NCBI RefSeq assembly: GCF_033439725.1 | Contig: NW_026944387.1 | Span: forward strand, 310,001-374,000 | Direction of reading: 5' to 3' | DNA: 64,000 bases | From: Neurospora tetraspora | Taxonomy: Eukaryota; Ascomycota; Sordariomycetes; Sordariales; Sordariaceae | Shown: positions 55,601 through 64,000 of the stretch, piece after piece | Layout of the letters: every line of letters begins with the position of its first letter | Position numbering within the stretch: the first letter of the stretch is position 1 | Notes under the pieces: model-generated | Databases searched by the model: none | Seen by the model: only the letters and a program-made list of their open reading frames with translations | Told to the model about the DNA's origin: nothing | Made by a program: the position numbers and the translations under genes

Positions 55601-58600
55601 CGTTGTGCAGCATGCAGACCAACTCTCCGGCTAACAGAAACTCACGATACGATTCTACTGTTGGCAGCATTGTCATTGGACACGGTCCGGCTGTTGGAGC
55701 CATGGCCGCTGAACGCAGGGCTTCTCGCCAGACGATGTTGCGCAATAGTGGCAGCTACAATCCCAACAGACTCTCGAGAGATGCTGTCAAGTCACACATG
55801 AGCATCTGGCAGAAGCGTCTGACGGAGGCGCATATCGACTATATGGAGACAGCAGCTGAGAGACTCCGTCAACCCAGCGGCAACTTCTTGCCTATTCCGC
55901 TGCCTAATGTCCAGCTTGGTAGCCCTACTCCTCCTGACTCTGATGTCTCTGGTGATGATGATTCGGTTCTATCCGCTCAGCTGGATGCTGTGTCGAATTG
56001 GCTGTCCAAGAAGGCAGTCAAGACCGTGTCCCTGTGGGCTCCGGCGCCGCAGGAGACTACTGTCGCGGCAAACCTTTTGTGGACGCCCGTGCCTAAGGCT
56101 TCACCTACTTCCACGATCGCGACATCGGAGGTTCAAACCTTTGTCCGGCCTGCGGCTCGCAAGGACCTGTCTCCCCTTAGAATCACCAGCATGCAGTTGT
56201 GGTCCAAGCCTACAGTGAATGTGAAGAAGGCCCCTTCACTCTGGACGCCTCCTGTCCCGGTGCAGATTTTGGAGACAAATGCACTGTGGGCGCATATTCC
56301 CAAGGTTGCAAGTGAATGCCCGACGCCTCTCCCGGAGGCCGATGCATTTGTCCGTCCTGCGACGCGGAAGGTTCTGGCCCCTCTTGAGATCACGAGCACT
56401 CGCCTGTGGAAGAAGGCTGAACATGAAAAGAAGCCTTCACTCTGGACCCCGCCACCCAAGGTTTCTGCCGTCACGACAAACCGTTTGTGGTCGCCTCCTC
56501 CCAAGGTTCTCGAGGCCCCTTCACTGGTACTTGATCTCCCTGATATTTTTACCCGTCCTGCGGCTAGAAAAGATCTTGCTCACCTCCAAATCTCCTCCAA
56601 ATATCTCTGGCGTAAACCATACACCAGCACCAAGGAGACCACCGGACTTTGGCGACCTTCCTGGGCTTCTGTCGCCCCTCCCGCTGACTTCAAGCGTCTC
56701 TCTTTGCAAGAAACTCCCCAACCGCAACCTCAAAAGGCTCCGCGACCCGTAACCCAACGCCCTCCTCGTCGCAACAAGCGTGTCAGCGCTCTTCCCGACA
56801 TCCTCGAAAACCCCGAGCCTCTTCCCGACAAGCGCGGCACCCTTGGTCTCTTCCAATTCCCCTGGGGCGAGAAGTCCGACACCGCTACCATGCCTCAACC
56901 GCGTCCATTCGGTCGCTCCATGCCCGGCACCATGAGCTCCGGAGTCCCTTCTCTTAGGGCGTCGTCCACTCCCGACTACTCCGGAACCTCCTTCTTCGAC
57001 GATTACGACGATGAAGATCCCGAGTCCGACTATGAGCGCGAGGAAAGCGATGATGAAGACGACTTCGACGAGACGACTCTCTGGGAAATTGCCAGCCTCC
57101 TGAACTCGACTGCTGTCCCCTCGAGGAACAGCCTCTTCCTTTCCGCCACTCCTGCCTACAGCGTCGATGAGTACTACGACGGCGGCAGCGGCAGCAGCCA
57201 CCAGGAGCAATCCGCCTCTGCGTCCGCCACCGACATTGACGAAGATGATGATGCTTCCAGTGAGCATTCAATCCTGATCGGCCTTGCCGAGGATCATCCC
57301 CATGATGACCAAGAACATGTTGCTGAACAATATGATCACCAAGGATTTTTACAAATGCAGGACACTGCCGACTCCACTCCTTCAACCCTGGACCAGGGAG
57401 CCCAGGCCGTCGTCGCCACCCGTGCCGCATTGGCCGATGACTCGGCGCCCGCACCAGCTCCGCCCCGAGTGGAGACCAGCGAAAACCAAGCCGTGGAGAC
57501 GCGCCTGCAAATCTCGACCGGCCTATGGAGCCCCGGTGAATCACCCGAAAATAAGACTTTGTCTTCACCTCGCTCGGCAGAAACAAAAGGTCTCTTTGTC
57601 CTGGGCCGTGAGTCGACGTCCGACAACCGCACCACCGAGCAGGAGCCGGCCGCCGTCAACATGCACCGCACACCCCAGGGTAAGGCTGCCGACTCATGGA
57701 GGCCGTTGGATCGGCTCATGTCCGACAGCCTCTGGACGCCCGAAGCCGCTGCCGCTAAGGGCGTTAGCAGACAGGTGTTCCAGCACTGGATCACTCTGAG
57801 CCTAGCGGCCAATGCCCAGGTCGACAAGGCTGAGGCTGCACGTCTGCCTCGTCCTCAGGCTACCCCCGCGGATCTGAAGGAGGCTCTCATCGCCAGCGGT
57901 TATCCCCTCAATATCAACAAGACCGTCAGCGGCCGCATCACCGCCACCCCTGCCGACTGGGCTGCTGCCCTTGAGGAGGCCATCCAGGCTTCCATCATCA
58001 AGTCTGCCGGCCCGGTCTTCAACTCGGCCATCCGTCACCCCGTCTTCGCCGGCTCATCCCTCACCACCACCTCCGAGTGGTTCCACCCCGCCGCCACAGG
58101 CTACACCTACGACGCCGCCTGTGTCCACCCCGTCTTCTTCGGCTCTCTCGCCATCACCTGCCCCGAGGAGTCCGTCCACCCGGCCATGTCCGCCTACGCT
58201 CACAAGAAGCTTCGTCGTCATCAGCGCTCGGGCTCGTCCGCTTCCAGATCTCACTCCCGCTCTGCCAGCACTTCCTCCACCACCTCCCGCAAGAACAGCC
58301 GCAGCCACTCCAGCAGCAGCGGCAAGAAGCGGAGGGAGTCCATCATCGCTCAGATCCATGCCATCGAGGCGGAGATGGGTCTCATCCCCGAGGAATCTGC
58401 CGTCGTGCCTGACGTCCCGGAGGTCCCGTCACTTGATGAGATCGAAGCCTCTCGCAAGGCCAAGATCCAAGCCCAGATCGAAGCTCTGGAGCAAGAGAAG
58501 TTGTTCGCTCAGCAGGTCGCCCGCGAAAGCTCCGTGGCTAGGCGTCGCGGTAGCTCCAGCGTGTCTCATGCCACCACCGCCAGCGGCACCACCAACTCGG

Positions 58601-59142
58601 AAAACGACGGCCCCGCTTCCATGGACTCCTTTCCCCTGAGCCAGCGTCCCTCCACGGCCACTAGCGTTGACTTGGAGCATGATCAGGAGGAGAAGTCCAT
58701 CGACGTCCCCGAACTCACCATCTCCTCCCCCTCCCCCAGCACCCCCAGCCAAGCCGACAACGGCCTCTGGACAGCCCCCTCCCCCCTCCCCCAACCCACC
58801 CCCTCGCCAATCCCCACCCTCTGGACTTCTCCCCCCTCCCCCGCTTCTCCTTTTGAGTCGTACGAAGACTCTCTCCCCTCGCCAAAGCTCCTTTGGCAAC
58901 CCAAGGCCGGCAAACCCGAAATCATCGCTAAGACCGATGAGGATCGCGAGGCGCATGAGCGCAGGGCGATGGGACGTAAGGGTCTGTTGACTATGCAGAG
59001 GAAGGCGGAGATTCTGGAGCAGATTCAGGCGTTGGAGAACGGGGATGTTACTGCTGTGAAGGGTCTTTGGACTAAGACTGAGGTGGTCAAGGTTGAGAGG
59101 GATTGGATGGCCACGCAGTTGAGTGGTGAGCTGTCACCTTAG
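52627..59142 (+). CDS. Giant protein: seven membrane segments plus disordered LW-motif tail
   Basis: Three exons (52627-52673, 52733-53373, 53423-59142) encode 2,135 residues. The first 265 residues hold seven hydrophobic segments: AFTFGLVLYAATAAL, LVLVGFLSTAALW, IGIIFATIFDQL, IIAQLLILGRLVAGG, ISIAVISMDAAIFF, LFWVMFGLAVWIATSV and LVVRTALPAIGLTILI. The remainder is mostly disordered, rich in Pro, Ser and charged residues, with a basic region (AMRAERERREKLLRQ), three tandem repeats of about 68 residues near 1120-1320, an acidic stretch (SDYEREESDDEDDFDE), paired HPVF...HPA motifs near 1790-1840, a Ser/Arg-rich stretch and a coiled coil (IIAQIHAIEAEMG). About seventeen Leu-Trp motifs, often LWTP or LWSP, are spread along the tail. 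The family is not recognised; a scaffold anchored to a membrane is a guess. Confidence 0.8.
56033..56625 (+). repeat. Three diverged protein repeats of about 68 residues
   Basis: Each repeat has the order SLWxPxP, LWxPxPK, F-V/T-RPA-A/T-RK-D/V-L, I-T/S-S then LW-S/K/R-K. They start near 56033, 56236 and 56440. Divergence at DNA level is high while the motifs are kept, so the pattern is under selection rather than newly duplicated. Confidence 0.8.
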
Positions 59143-61450
59143 TGCTGTGATGGCTGTGATGGCTGTGTGATGATGGAATGAAATGGCTGGCTTGGCTTGT
59201 TGATTTGGTGTTATTGTTGTTGCGGAAACGGCACCGGGCCTTGGTGGTTCGGTGGGTGGGATTTAATGAGAAAAGCAAAGGGAAAGCAAAGGGAAAGGGA
59301 AAGGGAAAGGGAAATGAAAAGCAGATAACGGAAGGGATATGGTAACAACAGGATGGGTGTCAGGAAGGGAAGGGATCATTTGGCATTGGCTGTTTCTTTT
59401 CTTTTATGGTTCGTTCAGACTTCATGAACGGAACCAAGTTGATGAGGAAATGAAGAAAGGAAAGAAGGAATGGAGAGGAGGAGGGAAATATACTTGAATG
59501 GGTTTCAGTTGCAGTTGCAGTTGCAGTTGAGCAGTTGATGTACGATACCCAGGTTAACCTACCTACCCGACTTACCGTACAAGCTTCATTAGCATCGAGA
59601 AGCGTAGAGAAAGAGATGATGATAGTTCAGCTTTGACTGTTTCCGAGTTCGTGACATGTTCTGAGTGTTCCCGACTCCGTGGCATGTTCTGTCATCTGCT
59701 TGATCAAGAAAAGAACAGACAGAAGCCAACAGGCAAGAGACAACAGACAGCAGACAATACTGTCGTGGGAGCGAAAGTCCAGAAAGACGCTGAAGTCAGG
59801 ACGACCGGCCACCCTTATAAGTCCTCCGGTCTGGCGGTGATCATTTGATATTCCCATTCAGCCGCTGATGCCATTACGGTGATGCTGAACCCACCTTCGA
59901 AGCTGCTGAGGCTCCACAGAGAGAATTTAGCCTAAATTAATGTATTCGCGATGTCGAAAATCTGGATTCGTGCGCTTGCACGAGAAAACAAAAACAACAA
60001 CAATCACGACGACGACAACGACAACGACAACAACAACGACAACGACAACTACGATACGTTTTCCATCCGGCAAAGCTTCAAGTTCTCATCCGTGAATGTG
60101 TAAATACATCAGAGGTCGCCACCAGGGGAACGAAGCGAACACTAAAAAAAACAAAAAAAACATAGGAATAGTGGAGGAGAACATGAGCTGTGGAGATAGG
60201 CAGGCGGGCCCGAACACAAAAAGAGAAAAACACCAAAAAAGAAAAATACCAAAAAAGAAACATACAACACCAGGGATTCGCTGGTCGTCACCGACCCAAC
60301 TACTAGTCTGGCCCTCACCGGCTTATCTATGGGAGAGCGGACGGGATCCCGAGTTTTCCGGTGGGTATGGTCGTATGTACTTGTCTTTTCCGTGTCCTCA
60401 TCTTATAAAGCCGGGGATATTCATTGGATGGTTGGTTTGGAAGTTGTACATCACAAATTCAGGAAAAAAGGGGGTGTAGACACTCGACGATTCTTGCACC
60501 TTTTGATTGCGTTTCACTACTGCCGCAACTGCCAGCTTGATCATTGTATTTTACATGTATGGAAAATCCTTCTTTCGAAGCTGGGTTTGCATCTATTTCA
60601 CTCCGAACCCCTTCCTTTGCAAATGTGGTGCACCTGAGGTAACTTGCTTCACGATAAAGTGGCCGCTGGTGAACGATCGATGACAGCTTTGCATATCGGC
60701 TACAAAAGTGCTCCAACAGTACGTCCATGGGTACTATTTTGTGGTACTCGGAGAGATTGTGCCGTTATCTGACGAGTTCTTTTGCGCTGCGGTTGTTATG
60801 TAAAGAAGCATACGTGAGTGATGGATGTGAAACGGCGACGACAAAAAAAAAAGTAAGTGGTTTGGTACTGGTGTTCCTGCCCAGTTACTAGCGTGACCTA
60901 CTGAGTACCCGAAGATGGGAAAGGGGATGATGGGACCGAGTGCCAGTGAATGCAAAGTCAAGTGAATGCGCTCCAGGGCACGGATGTCCAACAGTGTGAG
61001 TTGAGTGGTGCGAGTGGGGAGCTGTGTTGCGTCACGAAGACCATCGATGCCCCCGCAAGTCCCGAAGATGCAGGTGCGAGCGCGTTGTGAGCGTGATGGA
61101 ATCATGACAATTGCTAATGTGGCAGATATGCATAGAACGGGACGCGTTTACTGACCGTTGATATGGGAAAGAGCGCAAAGCGTTGTGGTGCAAAACACCA
61201 AAATCACCATTTCACCACAACCAAAAAGGGGAGTGCGCGAAGTCCAAAACAAATACCGGTACCAGAACCTGAAAGCGGTCAGTCGGGTAAAGCACGGGGC
61301 ACAACACCCCGCCGACAGATAAAGCGCGGTTGAAATCTTCAGTCCTTGACAGCTTCTTCCTCTTTTTGATCTTCCCGCAGTCCTTACCTGACCTCAACAA
61401 TTGCAACGAGCGTCCAGCATAAAGGGATAAAATCGCAGTCCGAAGAAAAT
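59143..61450. other. Intergenic region with simple repeats
   Basis: 2.3 kb with no recognised gene. Simple repeats include AAGGGA/AAGC at 59273-59316, (GTTGCA)n at 59511-59533 and CAACGA/CAACAA at 59990-60050. A minus-strand 89-codon frame with an ATG at 60728 has no family signature. Confidence 0.55.
59990..60050 (+). repeat. CAACGA/CAACAA microsatellite
   Basis: Degenerate array of CAACAA, CGACGA and CAACGA units in non-coding DNA. Confidence 0.8.
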
Positions 61451-62293
61451 ATGACGGGTCGCGCCACTTCCTCGCGCCCTGCCAAGCGCCAGCGCAGCGA
61501 AACCGTTGATCTCACCTCCGACAACGAGAAGCCTGTGGCCGCGTCGCGACCCGGAAAGACTCAAACCCTCCCCGCCAACTTCAACGGCGATCTCAACACG
61601 CTTCCCGACTTTAACCTCAACGCCCAGGAGCTTCCCTCCTCCCAAATCGCCCGCCTTCCTGCCACCTTCACCAACTCGTTGCTCGCCTATGCCGCCGCCC
61701 GGGACCCCTACATCAACTCAATCCTTGCTCATCAACATGACCTTCAAAGGGCCCGCGAGCGCGCCCGCGTCATCAATTTCACCCATTACTCCCAAAGCGC
61801 TTGGGACATGCTCAACACCAAGTACGCCCGTCTTTCCAGCTCAAAGGCGTACGAGAAGGCTTTCGATGTAGTTTCCGACATCGGCAAAATGTTCGATACT
61901 ATTCTGAAGACTGTCAAGAAGGCCGGAGGATACGATTGTTCGTACGGAACCCGGAAGAGCGCAGTCGAAACCATGACCGAGATCATGATGTGTGTGGTTA
62001 CAGCGCCAAACGACGAAATTGGGCATCAGGCGAGGAACGACGATGATGAAGCGACGGAGATGGAGGAGAAGTTGCTTGAGATGATGACTTACTTTGATGA
62101 GGATGAGCTGGCGCAGTTGGACGAGGAGGGCTGGACCGATAAGGTCAGGGAGTTGATGGAGGAGGCGGATGGGTATTCCATGTATGAGAGGCTGAACGAG
62201 GTGGTGGAGATGTTGGAGGGTGACTATGAGGAGGAAGGTGAAGATGACGAGGATGGCGAGGAAGATGGAGAGGAAGATGGAGAGGAAGAGTAA
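61451..62293 (+). CDS. Acidic nuclear-type hypothetical protein
   Basis: A single exon of 280 residues. The N-terminus has RPAKRQRSETVDLTSDNE: a basic nuclear-localisation-like KRQR next to a SIM-like VDLT with acidic flank. Residues of about 70-175 are helical (LPATFTNSLLAYAAARD, AYEKAFDVVSDIGKMFDTI), followed by a Glu-rich region and a pure acidic end (GEEDGEEDGEEE). No family is recognised with certainty; the combination suggests a nuclear scaffold or chromatin-associated role, which is inference. The ATG at 61451 is the first in frame and its 5' flank is typical leader. Confidence 0.7.
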   Translation: MTGRATSSRPAKRQRSETVDLTSDNEKPVAASRPGKTQTLPANFNGDLNTLPDFNLNAQELPSSQIARLPATFTNSLLAYAAARDPYINSILAHQHDLQRARERARVINFTHYSQSAWDMLNTKYARLSSSKAYEKAFDVVSDIGKMFDTILKTVKKAGGYDCSYGTRKSAVETMTEIMMCVVTAPNDEIGHQARNDDDEATEMEEKLLEMMTYFDEDELAQLDEEGWTDKVRELMEEADGYSMYERLNEVVEMLEGDYEEEGEDDEDGEEDGEEDGEEE

Positions 62294-63303
62294 GGTGTGG
62301 ATGGACTACCACCGCCACCGGGTTCCTTTGACTGACAAATCAGTCTGGAGGGAGAACACGGAGGAGGAATCGTTGGCCGCCTATATGCTTGCGCGGTTGG
62401 GGGATGCTGGAATGGTGGTACTCCTACATGAAAGCGATGGTGGTCTGGACAGCAATCGCCGTCTCAGTGACTGACCCCGTAATACACGACAGCAACTCGA
62501 AGGCGGGTTACTTTGATTGGAAGGTTTCCAGGTCAAGTGCTACCAAAACCACTCGTTCGAGTCTTGAGCGATGGCGGGCCGGTGGCATCAACCAGGATCT
62601 CGAAACTGGATATGTCTGAGCGGACAGGTTTAGCAAGGTGGATGGAGTATTCTGGTGACAGGTGAAGTTGCAGTCGAGACTCACCTGCATGTCAGTGGTC
62701 ATTTCACCGACAACCATACGCCTCTCGGTCGAGCCAACGAGACATGAGATTCGTTGTCCATAGTGGAAGAAAGAATATGTCATGGCAGAGAAAGATACGA
62801 ATAATGATGTTCTAGTCAAAAAGAAGAGCTGGATTATTCGGGGTGGCCGTGCACTTGACACTGAGCAGAGAGATAAGAAAGAGGCAAAGAATTGTGGGTT
62901 GTGAACGAGGGAGGGGGAACGAGGAAGCGGACAATTTTCTGGGGGATGTGTTCCGTCCAGGAGTCTTGGAAGCATCATCCTGAAACGCTCTTGCCCATTC
63001 CAGCTGATGTGCGTTCCATGTCCGCGTTGTTGATGGAATAATCGCGAGAGAGGGAAGTGCGACCTGACTTCAGGGCAAGTGACTTCCATTGAATTCGGCC
63101 CAGAGCTGGTTCCAAAGGGCAGGTGCAAGTATCATTTCACCTGCCTGCATCATGATCACGGCTGCAGGCCGGCAATCTCCAATCGCTGCACGTCCGCGTC
63201 GCCATCTGCATGAGCCGTGTTCACTGCCCCGTGCAAGCAATGAACTTCAATCCATTCGTTTCCTATCTTCCAACATCTTTTCTTTGTTGCCTCTGGGCCC
63301 CGT
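62294..63303. other. Intergenic between convergent genes
   Basis: 1.0 kb without a recognised gene; 3' flanks of the acidic protein gene and of the partial gene at the window end. Confidence 0.55.
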
Positions 63304-64000
63304 TTACCCTCCCTCAAAAAACATCAAATACCGCGAGACTTCACATGTTCCCTCGCCCACTCCTCCACCCCCTTCTCCGCTCCCCTTAGCAACCGTCCCC
63401 AACAACTCATTCGCAACATCTTCCTCCTTCACCGCCGCATCATACTCCCCTTCCCCAAAGCTCCAAGCCATTAAGATGTTGATCCCTCCCATATAATCTC
63501 CTTTAGCCAGCTTCTCCTGTCCATCCTTCTCAGGGTCCACTGACTTCACATGGGTGATCGCGGACTCCTCCTCCTTGGAACCAAGCTCGGCTGCGAACAG
63601 CTTCAGAAGCCGGTTCATAGTAACGGTGAACTGGACAACGTCGAGATATCTGTTCGCGGTCTCCTGCTCACGTTGCAAAATTCATGTCTCCCCAGAGAGC
63701 TTCATTAAGGTGAGGATTCCCGTTTATTTCTCAACCTGAGTTTCGTATGCACACGAATCAGCAACACAGCACCGCAGAGCATGCAAATCAACCAACGGAA
63801 GGGTGTATACTCAACTCCTTAAGAGCCTGCCGTCTCAATTCTTTCTGACTAGGGCCCCGGTAGTCCACCATCTCCTCGAGCTTGGCATACCAAGCAGGCG
63901 TAGGCCACCCATGCCTGAAGGCAACCCTGGAATAGTTTGGACAAACTGAATCGAGCATCCAAGCTCTCAGGGCGGTATCGGCTTTCTCGAAATCTTTCCA
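63304..64000 (-). CDS. 3' part of an uncharacterised gene, cut by the window end
   Basis: Minus-strand sequence from the window edge reads WKDFEKADTALRAWMLDSV, PNYSRVAFRHGWPTPAW, YAKLEEMVDYRGPSQKELRR (to about 63811) and then needs at least one intron. The last exon begins by about 63660 and reads RYLDVVQFTVTMNRLLKLF, LGSKEEESAITHVKS, GGINILMAWSFGEGEYDAAV, ending YLMFFEGG at 63304. A GTATAC donor near 63814 is out of phase with the best last-exon acceptor, so a small extra exon or another donor must exist. No family is recognised. The 5' part is outside the window. Confidence 0.5.

Noticed and set aside
58054-58359. Gly/Ala-rich minus-strand frame
   Set aside because: Antisense shadow of the giant protein's coding exon.
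60459-60728. 89-codon minus-strand frame with ATG
   Set aside because: No conserved motif, no splice context and poor fit to the codon use of neighbouring genes.
1-64000. CRISPR arrays, intact LTR elements or DNA transposons
   Set aside because: No spaced direct repeats of CRISPR type, no long terminal or inverted repeats with transposase or reverse-transcriptase signatures were seen.

Overview
The window looks like nuclear DNA of a filamentous ascomycete, most likely Sordariomycetes and possibly Sordariales. Genes are compact and on both strands. Introns are mostly 47-120 nt with GTAAGT/GTATGT donors, CTAAC-type branch sites and YAG acceptors. Leaders are pyrimidine-rich, and several families are typical of such fungi (HET, HeLo, GH81, DMATS). 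The species cannot be named from sequence alone. Exon boundaries below were derived by reading frame, splice signals and family fit.

Layout. 1-3.7 kb: the 3' part of a DBP9-type nucleolar DEAD-box helicase and a complete CCR4-NOT subunit RCD1/CAF40. 5.6-7.2 kb: a DWARF1/DHCR24-like FAD enzyme. 7.7-13.7 kb: a divergent pair, a HeLo-domain/pseudokinase protein and a patatin-like phospholipase, sharing a 1.4 kb upstream region. 17-18.8 kb: a vacuolar Ca2+/H+ exchanger. 21.2-24.4 kb: a secreted GH81 beta-1,3-glucanase with an unusual insert. 26-28.4 kb: a zinc-cluster-like protein with tandem repeats at both ends. 28.9-30 kb: the telomere-capping protein STN1. 30.66 kb: an odd tRNA-like gene. 31-33.9 kb: a coiled-coil protein with a 111-bp tandem repeat in its first intron.

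34-38 kb is a graveyard of accessory genes: a decayed HET-domain copy, a truncated MFS drug-transporter copy, and a decayed SesB-type serine-hydrolase gene of the kind that fronts fungal NLR-like receptors. The intact HET paralogue follows at 38.7-41 kb. 42.6-45 kb: a multi-pass membrane protein with a His-Gln repeat. 46.1 kb: a small two-exon gene. 47.5-50.4 kb: a DMATS-type aromatic prenyltransferase and a flavin-nucleotide-binding protein in the same orientation. 52.6-59.1 kb: a 2,135-residue protein with seven predicted membrane segments and a huge disordered tail carrying repeated Leu-Trp motifs. 61.5 kb: an acidic nuclear-type protein. The window ends inside another minus-strand gene.

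How genes work together. Most are unrelated housekeeping genes. The notable theme is cell death and allorecognition: HeLo-pseudokinase, patatin, HET (one intact, one decayed) and a SesB hydrolase remnant lie within about 33 kb. That these act in one pathway is inference; no operon-like organisation proves it. The prenyltransferase has no synthase backbone gene beside it in this window.
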